54,190 nucleotides of DNA from Flavobacteriales bacterium (lineage in GTDB: Bacteria; Bacteroidota; Bacteroidia; Flavobacteriales_D; UBA2798): positions 1 to 54,190 of the forward strand of contig JAIBBF010000019.1 in assembly GCA_019694795.1 (NCBI GenBank). Reading direction: 5' to 3'. This document shows positions 18,692 through 29,100 of the stretch, in pieces (the first letter of the stretch is position 1; each line of letters begins with the position of its first letter). Both the position numbers and the translations under genes were made by a program. The notes under the pieces are model-generated. The model ran no database searches. It worked only from the letters and a program-made list of their open reading frames with translations, and was not told the origin of the DNA.

Positions 18692-18719
18692 AATTAACGG
18701 AACGCTAACCGGAATTAAC
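18692..18719 (-). promoter_or_regulatory. Helically phased GTTA boxes upstream of the first DUF1573 gene
   Basis: Three minus-strand GTTA cores (complement of TAAC at 18695-18698, 18706-18709 and 18716-18719) recur every 10-11 bases; the outer two extend to GTTAATT. Spacing to the -7-like element matches that of the downstream DUF1573 operon. Confidence 0.4.
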
Positions 18720-18732
18720 AAGTCATTAGCAA

Positions 18733-18764
18733 TTGTGCTTAGCTGAAACTAAATCCTAAATTTG
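18733..18764 (+). promoter_or_regulatory. valS promoter
   Basis: TTG at 18733-18735, a 21-base spacer and a perfect TAAATTTG at 18757-18764, 25 bases before the valS ATG. Confidence 0.6.
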
Positions 18765-18789
18765 CAGGAAATTTGAATTATTACAGTTT

Positions 18790-21432
18790 ATGGAAATCCC
18801 TAAAAAGTTCGAGCCCGAAGCGGTTGAAGGTAAATGGTACAAGCATTGGATGGACAAAGGCTATTTTCGCTCGGTCCCCGATAAAAGGGAGTCCTACACC
18901 GTGGTGATACCTCCTCCAAACGTAACCGGCGTGTTGCACATGGGACATATGCTGAATAATACCATTCAGGACGTACTGATTCGTCGCGCCCGTATGCTGG
19001 GAAAGAATGCCTGCTGGGTTCCGGGTACCGACCATGCTTCGATTGCTACAGAGGCAAAAGTGGTGAATAAACTGCGTAAAGAGGGAATTAAAAAATCGGA
19101 CCTTACCCGCGAAGAGTTTTTACAACATGCATGGGATTGGACCGAAAAGCATGGTGGAATTATTTTAGAGCAATTAAAAAAACTGGGCGCCTCCTGCGAT
19201 TGGGACCGCACCCGTTTTACGATGGATGAACATTATTACAATAGTGTAATTGATGTTTTTATTGATTTATATAATAAAGGAAAAATTTACCGCGGCGTTC
19301 GGATGATCAATTGGGATCCGGAAGCATTAACCGCCGTTTCGGATGAAGAAGTAATTCACAAAGAAGTGAATTCGAAATTGTTTTATGTACGCTATAAAGT
19401 AGATGGTACCGATGATGAGTGGGTAGTTATAGCAACTACACGTCCGGAAACCATTATGGCCGATACCGCAGTTTGCGTTCACCCGGAAGATGATCGTTAT
19501 AAATCGCTCATTGGGAAAAAAGTAATTATTCCGATTGTAAACCGATTGGTTCCCATTATTGCAGATACGTATATCGACAAAGAATTTGGAACGGGTTGCT
19601 TAAAGGTAACGCCGGCGCATGATATTAATGACTACGAACTCTCCAGAAAACATAACCTGGAAATCATCGATATCATGAATGATAACGGTACATTAAATGA
19701 ACATGCCGCACATTTTGCCGGTATGGATCGTTTTAAGGTTCGTAAAGAAATTGAAAAACAACTTGAAGAATTAGGTTACCTGGTGAAGGTTGAAGATCAT
19801 ATTAATAAAGTTGGATTTTCTGAACGTACCGATGCCGTAATTGAACCAAAATTATCGCTGCAGTGGTTTGTAAGTATGAAAGAACTTTCGGAACCTGCGT
19901 TGGAAACGGTAATGAACGATACCATTCGTTTTTATCCGAACAAATTTAAAAACACCTATCGCCACTGGATGGAAAACATCAAGGACTGGTGTATTTCGCG
20001 TCAGTTGTGGTGGGGACATCGCATTCCGGCTTATTACTTTGGTAATGGAGCAAATGATTTTGTTGTTGCAAAATCACCGGCAGAAGCGCTTCAGTTGGCC
20101 ATTAAAAAATCGGGTAACTCCGCATTAACCGAAGAACAGCTTCGTCAGGATGAAGATGTACTCGATACCTGGTTTTCTTCGTGGTTGTGGCCCATTTCTG
20201 TTTTCGACACCGATATATATACCAGCGGTAAAGCGAATGATGAATTGAAATATTATTATCCGACAGCCGATTTAGTAACTGCTCCTGAGATCATGTTCTT
20301 CTGGGTAGCACGAATGATTATTGCAGGATATGAATACATGGATCAGTTTCCATTCCGCAATGTGTATTATACCGGAATTGTTCGCGATAAACTCGGAAGG
20401 AAGATGTCGAAATCGCTGGGTAACTCACCCGATCCGATTGAGTTAATTCAAAAATTCGGAGCCGACGGTGTACGTGTTGGAATGTTATTGTCATCGCCCG
20501 CAGGAAACGATTTGTTATTCGACAGTGGACTCTGCGAGCAAGGAAGAAATTTCAGTAACAAAGTTTGGAATGCTTTCCGTTTGGTTTCGAGCTGGAAAGT
20601 GAGTGATCAGGAGCAACCGCAAGGGAATGCAGTTTCCATCGAATGGTTTGCTTCACGCTTTGAGCAATCGCTGGCAGAGATCAATGATCATTTCGAAAAA
20701 TTCAGAATTTCGGATGCACTGATGAGCATGTATAAATTGGTGTGGGACGATTTCTGCAGCTGGTACCTCGAGATGATTAAACCCGGATTTGAAGCTCCGA
20801 TTGATCAGAAAACGTATGAAGCTACTATTTCCTTCTTCGAACAATTACTGCGTGTTATGCATCCGTTTATGCCATTTATTTCGGAAGAGATCTGGCACTT
20901 AATCCGCGAGCGTTCTGAAGACGATTGTTTGATTATTGCAAAATGGCCGTCCACCGGAAAAGTAAATGACGAGGTGATTCGCCGTTTCGATTTTGCGGAA
21001 AAAGTTATTTCAGGTATTCGAACCATCCGTAACGAAAAAAGCATTGCTCCAAAAGTAAAATTGCAGCTTTCGGTGTTGAGCAGGGAAAAAGATATTGACC
21101 GTTCATTTGATGAAATCATTTGTAAGCTTTGTAATATTTCTTCATTGGAATATGGCAGTGAGAAAATTTCAAATGCCTATACCTTTGTGGTAAAATCGAA
21201 CGAATATTTTATTCCGTTTAATGAAAGCATCGACGTAAAAGTTGAAATTGAATCACTTCGCAAAGAATTGGAATACACCAAAGGATTTTTGAATAGTGTA
21301 ACCAAAAAATTAAGCAACGAACGATTTGTTGCAGGTGCTCCAGCTGATGTGGTTGAACTTGAAAAGCGAAAAATGGCAGACGCCGAGGCAAAAATTAAAG
21401 TGTTAGAAGAAAAAATATCCAGCCTGAACTAA
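18790..21432 (+). CDS. valS: Valine--tRNA ligase
   Basis: An 880-residue class I aminoacyl-tRNA synthetase that charges tRNA-Val. The HIGH-type signature is in [17 protein letters not shown] (residues about 37-53) and the KMSKSLGN signature at about 537-544. Between them lies the CP1 editing domain ([18 protein letters not shown] at about 217-234), which hydrolyses mischarged Thr-t[19 protein letters not shown] and the anticodon-binding helical domain follow. The last 65 residues are the usual C-terminal coiled coil. Length and order are normal. It is followed after one base by a small secreted-protein gene. Confidence 0.97.
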   Translation: MEIPKKFEPEAVEGKWYKHWMDKGYFRSVPDKRESYTVVIPPPNVTGVLHMGHMLNNTIQDVLIRRARMLGKNACWVPGTDHASIATEAKVVNKLRKEGIKKSDLTREEFLQHAWDWTEKHGGIILEQLKKLGASCDWDRTRFTMDEHYYNSVIDVFIDLYNKGKIYRGVRMINWDPEALTAVSDEEVIHKEVNSKLFYVRYKVDGTDDEWVVIATTRPETIMADTAVCVHPEDDRYKSLIGKKVIIPIVNRLVPIIADTYIDKEFGTGCLKVTPAHDINDYELSRKHNLEIIDIMNDNGTLNEHAAHFAGMDRFKVRKEIEKQLEELGYLVKVEDHINKVGFSERTDAVIEPKLSLQWFVSMKELSEPALETVMNDTIRFYPNKFKNTYRHWMENIKDWCISRQLWWGHRIPAYYFGNGANDFVVAKSPAEALQLAIKKSGNSALTEEQLRQDEDVLDTWFSSWLWPISVFDTDIYTSGKANDELKYYYPTADLVTAPEIMFFWVARMIIAGYEYMDQFPFRNVYYTGIVRDKLGRKMSKSLGNSPDPIELIQKFGADGVRVGMLLSSPAGNDLLFDSGLCEQGRNFSNKVWNAFRLVSSWKVSDQEQPQGNAVSIEWFASRFEQSLAEINDHFEKFRISDALMSMYKLVWDDFCSWYLEMIKPGFEAPIDQKTYEATISFFEQLLRVMHPFMPFISEEIWHLIRERSEDDCLIIAKWPSTGKVNDEVIRRFDFAEKVISGIRTIRNEKSIAPKVKLQLSVLSREKDIDRSFDEIICKLCNISSLEYGSEKISNAYTFVVKSNEYFIPFNESIDVKVEIESLRKELEYTKGFLNSVTKKLSNERFVAGAPADVVELEKRKMADAEAKIKVLEEKISSLN

Positions 21433-21433
21433 T

Positions 21434-21859
21434 ATGAAAAAATTCATTCTCTCTCTTTGTATGGCCATTCCTGCTTTGGTGGGATTCGCACAGGAACAAA
21501 ATTGTATGCCGGAGTCGGTATATGCCGATTCAGCATTTAATGTTGAGGTGGCTCGTGTTATTTATAAAAAGTTCGCTACCAGTAACTCGCCCTTGTTTAA
21601 AGGAAAATATTTACGTCAGGTTGCCACTTCTAATTTTGAGGAAAAGCAAAAGGACGGTAAAGTAATTTACCGCGATATCGATTTTTTAGTGGCCAAGCAA
21701 AACGATAAAGGCGAATGCAAATTGATGAAGTTTACTATTCGTCAGGAATTTTCTGCAGATGGAAAATGGGGAAAACCCATCATTCAATCCTTCGCTCCGG
21801 CTACCGGTTCGCCCGACTGCAATTGTGTGCTGGCTAAAAAGGATTGGTATAAGCCCTGA
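21434..21859 (+). CDS. Small secreted protein of unknown function
   Basis: A 141-residue protein with a signal peptide ending Gly-Phe-Ala before Gln (about residue 20). The mature part of about 121 residues carries four Cys (one near its N-terminus, one mid-way, two as Cys-Asn-Cys near the C-terminus), suggesting disulfides in an extracytoplasmic domain. I do not recognise the family. It starts one base after the valS stop, so it is cotranscribed with valS, and it ends at a hairpin terminator. The link with valS is probably incidental. Confidence 0.75.
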   Translation: MKKFILSLCMAIPALVGFAQEQNCMPESVYADSAFNVEVARVIYKKFATSNSPLFKGKYLRQVATSNFEEKQKDGKVIYRDIDFLVAKQNDKGECKLMKFTIRQEFSADGKWGKPIIQSFAPATGSPDCNCVLAKKDWYKP

Positions 21860-21881
21860 TCGTTTAAACGGATTGAAATTT

Positions 21882-21928
21882 AATCAGGATCTCCTTCACT
21901 TTGGTGAAACGGAATCCTGATTTTTTTT
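21882..21928. terminator. Rho-independent terminator after the valS operon
   Basis: An outer 9-bp perfect stem (21882-21890 with 21914-21922) closes an imperfect inner hairpin (TCCTTCAC / GTGAA), followed by a run of eight T. It lies between the valS operon and the convergent cyclotransferase gene. Confidence 0.75.
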
Positions 21929-21932
21929 GTGA

Positions 21933-23036
21933 TTAAATTTCTGTTTTCACAATTTTCACTTCCCACAGTTTAGGATAGTTTTTTCCGGTGACATAAATTT
22001 TTCCATTGGAAGGATCAAAGGCAATTCCATTAAGGACATCAATTCTCGGATGCATATCCTCTGCTTTTAAAATATCTGTAAACGAAATTTCCCCGGTAAT
22101 TTTTCCGTTGGAAGGATCAATGCGAACTACTGTGTTGGTTTGGTAAATATTCGCCCAGATTTCGCCATTGATGTATTCTAATTCGTTAATGAGGTTTTGT
22201 GGACCCTTATTGTTGTAAACTTCAATCGTTTTTGTTTTTTCGAGCGACTCCGGATTCAGAAAATAAAGTTTGTTGCTTCCATCGGAGTAGATAATGCTTT
22301 TGCCATCGGTGGTTAATCCCCAACCTTCCGTATCGTAATTGAACTCACCGGTTTTTTCAAAGGTCTTTTTATTGTACACAAATCCTTTTTTACTGCGGTA
22401 GGTCAATTGATAAAGCTTATCTCCTAAAATGGTAATCCCTTCTCCAAAATACTGATTGTCGAGTTTTAATTGTTTCTGAATTTTTCCGGTGTAACGGTCC
22501 ACAATACGCAACTCCGATTTTCCTTCCAGACCCGTTCCTTCATACATCGTTCCATTGTCGATAATCAAACCCTGTGTATAAGCTTCCGGATCGTGCGGAT
22601 AGGTATTGATCACCTGATAGGTGTATTGTGCCGGTTCAATATCTGAAATCAAATAAAAATGCGAAACCTGTTCTTCCCGTTCTCCTTTAGAAGAAACTAA
22701 CACCGTCTTCATCGATTTTTTTCCGAGTGATAAACTGTCGGTAGAAAGTTCAAAGGAGTAAGCGTTATTTTTTCCTGCTGTTGAATAAACCAAATGCTGA
22801 TCTACGAAAAAGTAAACACTGTCCGTTTCCGTTGCAGGATTTCTAAGGCTAAGTTCGAGTTTAACTTTAGTACCAACACTTACCTGACTCCCACCATTTG
22901 GTGATGCAATATAAGAGCGTGAACTATTGGCAATGATGGGATCATTTCCCTGATGCCTGGGTTTGTCATCTCCGTTGCATGCTACAAGAACTGCAAGAAT
23001 ACCTGTAAGCGAAATGATGTTTTTAAAGCCTTTCAT
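21933..23036 (-). CDS. Glutaminyl-peptide cyclotransferase (glutamine cyclotransferase), lipoprotein
   Basis: A 367-residue lipoprotein (Leu-Val-Ala-Cys near residue 20). Residues about 35-120 form an Ig-like domain (SPNGGSQVSVGTKVKLEL). Residues about 130-365 are the plant-type glutamine cyclotransferase beta-propeller: NTYPHDPEAYTQGLIID, YEGTGLEGKSELR, NQYFGEGITILGDKLYQLTY, GWGLTTDGKSIIYSDGS and INELEYINGEIWANIY. It cyclises N-terminal Gln to pyroglutamate on exported proteins. In Bacteroidota most signal peptidase I products start with Gln, and most secreted proteins of this window do too. A perfect -7 box sits 4 bases upstream of the ATG. Confidence 0.9.
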   Translation of the reverse strand: MKGFKNIISLTGILAVLVACNGDDKPRHQGNDPIIANSSRSYIASPNGGSQVSVGTKVKLELSLRNPATETDSVYFFVDQHLVYSTAGKNNAYSFELSTDSLSLGKKSMKTVLVSSKGEREEQVSHFYLISDIEPAQYTYQVINTYPHDPEAYTQGLIIDNGTMYEGTGLEGKSELRIVDRYTGKIQKQLKLDNQYFGEGITILGDKLYQLTYRSKKGFVYNKKTFEKTGEFNYDTEGWGLTTDGKSIIYSDGSNKLYFLNPESLEKTKTIEVYNNKGPQNLINELEYINGEIWANIYQTNTVVRIDPSNGKITGEISFTDILKAEDMHPRIDVLNGIAFDPSNGKIYVTGKNYPKLWEVKIVKTEI

Positions 23037-23040
23037 AAAG

Positions 23041-23048
23041 CAAAGTTA
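23041..23048 (-). promoter_or_regulatory. -7 element of the cyclotransferase gene
   Basis: Minus-strand TAACTTTG, a perfect TAnnTTTG, only 4 bases before the ATG at 23036, implying a leaderless or nearly leaderless mRNA. Confidence 0.5.
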
Positions 23049-23088
23049 GAAAATCGGTCGTTCACCCGGGGGCTGGACCAAAAATCGT

Positions 23089-25113
23089 TTAGGATTGCTT
23101 TAAAACGCGGAAAGCAGTACGTCTGTTGCGTTGGTGTTGTTCTTCGTACTTATCCGGATCCGATTTTTTAATGGCTTCAATATCATCGCACTTAAAGAGT
23201 GGCTCGGTTTCGCCGTAACCTTGAGGAATTAAACGCTCGCGCGCAATACCTTTCGAAATCAGATAGTCTACGCACGACTGAGCACGTTCTTGAGAAAGTT
23301 TCATGTTGTAGGCATCCGACCCGCGGCAATCGGTGTGCGATTTTATTTCTACTACCAGGTCATTGTTCAGCATTAAGAAATCGTAAAGCTGATCCAGAAT
23401 TTCTTTGGATTTCGGACGAAGCGTTGCTTTGTTAAAGTCGTACTCAATACCGGGAATTTCAATTTCACCGGCAGGGATCGGACGTAAAAAGAAATCCTGC
23501 TCCAGTGTTTTGCTTTCTGTTAATCCGAAAGTAGTAACTGTGGCAGCATCAGCAAAGAATTTTGTTTTCTTGGCTTTAATAAATAATTCCTGCTCCTGTT
23601 TTAAATCCTGCGAGTAAAAACCGTTTTCATCGGTGGTTAGGAAAATAGGTTCATCCTGACCGTTTACATCGTTAAAGGTTAAGAGTGCATTTGGAATAAT
23701 ATCATCGGTTTCTGCATTGTAAACAAAACCGGTGAGTTTAAACGCAATCGGCGAATTGGTGAATTCATAAATGTCGTAGCAATGACCACCATCGCAAGGT
23801 TCTCTGTCGCTCGAGAAGTACCCGTGTTTTAAAAAACGATCTGCCGTAAAATAAGCATCGTCCTGCGGCGAGTTAAACGGTAATCCGATGTTTCCAGGTG
23901 TGGCATAGGTGGAGTCATCCGGATTGTAATAGCTTTTGAAAATATCTAAACCACCGGTTGAATTATGTCCATTGGAACTAAAGAACAGGGTAGAAGAAAC
24001 GTGATGTAAAAAAGGAGTTACTTCGTCGTATTCGGAATTGATGGTAGGACCCAAATTGCGTGGATTAACGGGATGACCATTTTCATCGATGTCGCAAACC
24101 CAAATATCAAAACCACCCGATCCGCCCGGACGATTACTGGAATAGAATAGTTGTTTTCCATCCATGGATATAAATGGATTTTTACTTTGGTATCCAGGAA
24201 CATTTACACTTGAATCGAGTTTATACGCTTCAAAGAACATGTTGTTCATCATACGTGCTTCGTAGATGTTTACATCATTGCGGTTTAAATCCGACCAACG
24301 GGTGAAATACATAAATCCGTCAATGGACATACTTCCGGCTCCATCATGTAAACCGGTATTTACAGGTCGTCCAAAATTACGAGGGGTCGACCATCCTGCT
24401 TCATTTTTTTCTGCCCAATACAAATCGCAGAGATATTCCGATTGTTGTTTTTCCGGATCAAGTAATACACCGCCTGTACGCGCACTGGTAAAAATTATTT
24501 TTTCATAACCATCCCAATAAATCGCAGCAAAATTCGATGTTCCTTTATTTACGCTCGAAGTATCGAGCATAGTAATGATTACTTCGCTTTTTACATTGTT
24601 TACGTCTTTGGCATAATAACAACCAATCATGTCGCGGTCTGCACATTTCGCCAGTGAATCGGTTCGTTTATCGTTTTGTAAATATTTTTCGAAATGAATT
24701 ACTGCAGTGTCGTACTCCTTGATTTGCATATAGGAGTAACCCAGAAAATATTCGTCCTCCGGAAAATGTCCGGTGGTTAAACTATTTTTAAACGAAGGAA
24801 TAGCAGCACTGTAATCGAAAATGTATTTCTGACACATGGCAATGCGATGCAACACATAACTGCGCATCGGGACTTCAGAACCTTGTTTGTTTTTTAATTG
24901 TCCCAGTTTCTGATTGGAGATTTCAGGTTCGTAGGGACGAATCTGCAGGTTCATTACTGAGGTATCATCGAGCGTTTTTAAATAGTAATTCAATGCAGAG
25001 GAATAATCCTTCGCCTTGTAGTACTGATCGGCATAATGCAACCAGAGTTTTTTAGATTGTGCAAATGTGGAGCACGAAATCAGAAGTAGTAATACGGTTA
25101 TAATTCGTTTCAT
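23089..25113 (-). CDS. PorE-like T9SS-associated OmpA-family protein (E2): TPR, propeller, regulatory-like domain, OmpA domain
   Basis: A 674-residue protein. The frame opens further only through a TTG at 25137 inside the upstream gene; the ATG at 25113 gives a signal peptide ending Thr-Phe-Ala before Gln. Order: TPR-like helices (about 20-185), a PD40/WD40-type propeller (about 190-445, repeats such as SMDGKQLFYSSNRPGGSGGFDIW), a carboxypeptidase-regulatory-like beta domain (about 450-545), and a C-terminal OmpA peptidoglycan-binding domain (about 555-674, EIKSHTDCRGSDAYNMKLSQ, RLIPQGYGETEP, RNRRTAFRV). This is the architecture described for PorE of Porphyromonas gingivalis. It is the last gene of the A2-F2-A3-F3-E2 operon, 8 bases after F3. 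Its OmpA domain is almost identical to that of E1. Confidence 0.87.
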   Translation of the reverse strand: MKRIITVLLLLISCSTFAQSKKLWLHYADQYYKAKDYSSALNYYLKTLDDTSVMNLQIRPYEPEISNQKLGQLKNKQGSEVPMRSYVLHRIAMCQKYIFDYSAAIPSFKNSLTTGHFPEDEYFLGYSYMQIKEYDTAVIHFEKYLQNDKRTDSLAKCADRDMIGCYYAKDVNNVKSEVIITMLDTSSVNKGTSNFAAIYWDGYEKIIFTSARTGGVLLDPEKQQSEYLCDLYWAEKNEAGWSTPRNFGRPVNTGLHDGAGSMSIDGFMYFTRWSDLNRNDVNIYEARMMNNMFFEAYKLDSSVNVPGYQSKNPFISMDGKQLFYSSNRPGGSGGFDIWVCDIDENGHPVNPRNLGPTINSEYDEVTPFLHHVSSTLFFSSNGHNSTGGLDIFKSYYNPDDSTYATPGNIGLPFNSPQDDAYFTADRFLKHGYFSSDREPCDGGHCYDIYEFTNSPIAFKLTGFVYNAETDDIIPNALLTFNDVNGQDEPIFLTTDENGFYSQDLKQEQELFIKAKKTKFFADAATVTTFGLTESKTLEQDFFLRPIPAGEIEIPGIEYDFNKATLRPKSKEILDQLYDFLMLNNDLVVEIKSHTDCRGSDAYNMKLSQERAQSCVDYLISKGIARERLIPQGYGETEPLFKCDDIEAIKKSDPDKYEEQHQRNRRTAFRVLKQS

Positions 25114-25121
25114 GGAGATGA

Positions 25122-26117
25122 TCAGATACGAGGACAAATCTTTTGTGTTTTACTTTTTGGTTTTTTACCGATGTAGGTCAGCGATACTTCAAAGGCACCT
25201 TTTCCGTTGGAAGATGGTTGCAGTGTAGAAATATTAATATCGTATGCCAGCTTACCGGTGAAATTTCCTTTACGTGCACCGAGTGATAGGATGGCAGCAT
25301 CTTTGTTTCTGTACACAACGCCACCAAGTACCATTACCTCACTTTGCTTCATGAAAAATCCGGCATCGCAAGCAGCGGTAATTTCGCTGGCAGATGATTG
25401 CATCATGTATAACACTTTCGGTAATACATAAATGAATTCCGTAATGTTAATCCGAACCCCGGTGTGCGCATAAAAACGCATGGGTAATTTATTGGGACCA
25501 CTAAAAAATGATTCTTTGGGTGTTAAGAGATTAAATGCAGATACTCCTAAAAATGGATTTAAGCGACTTTGTTGTTTGGAGTGATAATACAATAATCCGG
25601 CATTAAGTTGCGGAACCAAAACAGAATTGGATTGGAAATTTTCTCCGCTCGGAAGTGAATTATCAAATCCGCCTCCATTGGTAGTTACATACTGATTATC
25701 GTAAGTGAGCAATTGGTACTCTACCGATTTTTGCGTTACTCCGGCTTGCAATCCCATGGAGAAATTATGCGTTTTTTTGCGATCGAGCGGAACGGTATAG
25801 GCTGCAGAAACTGTTCCTTGTAAGGCATTGTAATTTCCTAAACCTGCACGCATATTTATGATCTGTGCTCCAAATCCCCATTTGCCGGTAGGCATATCGA
25901 AACTTAGCAACGAGGTGTTGTAAGGTTTAAAATTAACCGTTCTCCATTGTGTGCGTTGTTGCGCATGCAATCGCCAGTCTCCTTCAAACACGCCGGTCAT
26001 GGCCGGGTTTAAAAAGAGTGGTCCTGCATCATACATGGATAAATGAAAATCCTGTGTTTTGCCCAATAGCGCAAAGCAGCTGAATCCAAAAATTAATATC
26101 GACTTCTTCATAATCAT
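25122..26117 (-). CDS. PorP/SprF-family T9SS outer-membrane protein (F3)
   Basis: A 331-residue protein with a short signal peptide leading to QDFHLSMYDAGPLFLNPAMTGVF, the N-terminal signature of PorP/SprF proteins. The rest is an outer-membrane beta-barrel with alternating strands, e.g. LPMRFYAHTGVRINITEFIYVLPK. It ends in a Lys-rich segment with CPRI. SprF-like proteins are needed for secretion or attachment of type B cargo encoded next to them. The start codon overlaps the A3 stop by one base (TAATG); a second ATG two codons later (26111) is possible. F3 resembles F1 throughout, including NAGL-Y, NPF-G, PKESFF, NKLP-R and RNKDAA. Confidence 0.9.
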   Translation of the reverse strand: MIMKKSILIFGFSCFALLGKTQDFHLSMYDAGPLFLNPAMTGVFEGDWRLHAQQRTQWRTVNFKPYNTSLLSFDMPTGKWGFGAQIINMRAGLGNYNALQGTVSAAYTVPLDRKKTHNFSMGLQAGVTQKSVEYQLLTYDNQYVTTNGGGFDNSLPSGENFQSNSVLVPQLNAGLLYYHSKQQSRLNPFLGVSAFNLLTPKESFFSGPNKLPMRFYAHTGVRINITEFIYVLPKVLYMMQSSASEITAACDAGFFMKQSEVMVLGGVVYRNKDAAILSLGARKGNFTGKLAYDINISTLQPSSNGKGAFEVSLTYIGKKPKSKTQKICPRI

Positions 26118-29100
26118 TAGCGCATTAGGGTTACGTCACCGGTTTTGTTAAACACTTTTCCGCCGGTAATTACAACTTCAACTGTCCAGGTGTAAACACC
26201 CATAGGTTGATCTTCACCTTTAAAGGTGCCGTCCCATCCTTCATTTTGATCGGTGGTTGAGAAAATAAGTTGTCCCCAACTATTATATACACGGAACACG
26301 ATAGATTCAAATGGTCCTCCTCTTACACGGAACACATCGTTTTCTCCATCGCCATTCGGAGTAAATCCGGAAGGTACTGCAGGGAGAAGCGTCACGATCA
26401 TTTCATTGCGTGCTGTATCGGTACAACCGTTTTGATCGGTTACAATTAAATCGACATAATACACACCGCCGTTGTTGTAAACGTGAGTAGGATTTTGCTG
26501 ATTGATTCCGGCAGAGTCGCCAAAATTCCAATACCAGTCAATGATGGGTGTTGTACCTGTAGATAAATCTGTGAACTGTACAGCCTCCAGTGCAAGTACC
26601 GGATTCGGACTCATGGTGAAAGCTGCATTTGGACGTGGAATAATGGTAACAGGAATAATTACAGTATCGGAACATCCTAATGCAGAAGTTACTTCGAGTG
26701 TTACGTTAAATGTTCCCGTTCCCGGGAATACGTGATTCACTACCTGATTGGTTCCATGCGTAGATCCGTCTCCAAAATCATAATCCCATTGGGTAACTGC
26801 GCCAGTGCTGATGAATGACTGATCGGTAAATGTAACCGGAGATCCTTCACACGGTGTATTCACAGTAAAGTTGGCAATGGGTAATGGATTAACAGTGACT
26901 TGTTTTTGAATGGTATCATAACATCCGTTGCTGGATCCGGCAATTAAGGTTACCGTAAATGTTCCGCTTGCGGTATACGGATGCAATGGATTTTGTGCAA
27001 TGGAAGTAGTTAAGTCGCCGAAATTCCAGTTCCAGCTGTTCACACTATTTGGTGTTGCAACAGAGATATCATTGAAGATGGTATTGTCGCCCACACATTC
27101 GATGCTCGCCGTGAAATCTGCCAATGGAGCAGGTTTAAACGTGATGCTCATTACATCGGAGGCAGGATTACAACCTTGATTATTGGTAGAGGTTAGAATC
27201 AAATCCAATCCACCATTCAATACGTCCAATGGCGAAGGTGTGTAGGTAGTGGTTAAGAAATTGGCACCCGGATTAAATGTTCCTGTTCCCGTAGAGGTCC
27301 AGGTTCCGGTATTGGTCACCCCGGTGATGACACCATTCAATTGTACCACTTCATTAGCGCAAAACGCCTGATCAATTCCGGCAAATGCAACGGGTGGAGT
27401 AGCGAAAACTAAAATCATGGTATCGGTTTGTGCCGGACAAATTCCTGCATTGGTGCTCAAGTAAATTTGAATAAAACCTGCAGTGGTATCAATCGGACTC
27501 ACCGAATAAACCGTACTTAATGAATTGTTCGATGCAATACTTCCTGCACCGTTGGTATTCCATAAAGGTGTATAGCCGGAACTAATTGCACCATCCAGAT
27601 TTACGGTTCCCACATTGGCGCAAACGGTATCTTCAGAAACAATAGCAACAAATGGAACATCCACAAATTGGATTTCGATACTATCGCGAACGGCTAAGCA
27701 ATTTCCATTGTTGGTCGATGTCAACGTGAGGTACACAATTCCATTCGTTGTATCTGTAGGATTTACATTATACACGGTATTTAAATTACCGGCGGGACTA
27801 AATGTTCCTCCTCCGAATGTTGACCATGTACCTGTTGTTGTTGCTCCACTTACAGAACCGCTGATATTTACCTGTGGTGTATTTGCACATAAAACCTGAT
27901 TTGCACCTGCATTTACCATTGGTGGATCAGTAAAGAATACAACCAGCGTATCCACATCGTTCGGACATGCAAAGAAGCTTCCTGCCGAAGTAAGAATTAA
28001 TACCAAACTATCTTGCGATAAATCTGCAGGTGATGGTGTATAAGTTGTACTTAATGCTCCATTATTGGCAAATGCACCACCATTACCACCAGTCCATGTT
28101 GCACCGGCAGCAAATTGTAATGTTCCGCTTACAGGAATATCGGTGATATTGTTTTTGCAATAGATGTTTGCTGTTCCAGCATCAACAACCGGCGATTGAA
28201 TAAAGGTAACACGCATGGTATCCGCCACCGGTTCGCAGTTTCCTGTACTTTGAAGTACGAAGGTTAATGTTCCTTGCGTATAATCTGATGTTGTGGGTGT
28301 ATAGGTTGTAGTTAGATTGGTAGGTGTTGCAAGCGTACCTGAACCATCCAATACATTCCATATTCCCGTTGTACTTCCGCCTTCAACGGTTCCCGATAAA
28401 TTGATTACCGGCTCGCCCGAACAAACGGTTTGATCGTTTCCTGCATTGGTATAAACGCGACGGATAAAGGACGACATATAGTGGTATAAACATCCGGTTG
28501 ATGTTCCTCCATTAATAATTCCTAATCCGAAATTATCAATTGAATTGGTGAGAATGTTAGAAGAACCAGAAGCGATTTGTGCTGTGGTAAACGTTAACTG
28601 CGCAGCCATCCATTGTCCACCTGTACCAGGCACCGCATTAAATGATCCTGCAGGAACTAATGCTCCACTTCCGTTTAATAGGAAACCGCCTTCTGCTCCG
28701 GTTGGACACAAAATATTCAATGAGAAATTCTGTGGATTCGTTCTTGGAAAGGTTACGATGTCGGAACCGGAACAGTTTAACGGAGGAAGAATTGCTTTTC
28801 CTAATTCACAACCGTATCCTGTCATATGTAACACGTACACATTTTTATCTGCAGATACGGATGTTCTTGGTTGCAATAATTGATAGCGATAGGTGTCGCC
28901 CTGATTTAAAATAACGGTTGTTGCTGTACCGTCGTTAATTGTTACGGTGGTGAAGTTTTCAGTAGCTGTAATAAAGCACGATTCTTCTGAACCCGCATTT
29001 AAAAATCCTTTTAATACGATATAGTCTTTACCGATTACATCTGTTGGTACAGTTTGGTCTCCCATTAAATCGTAACATCCTCCACCACCTGATGGGTTAA

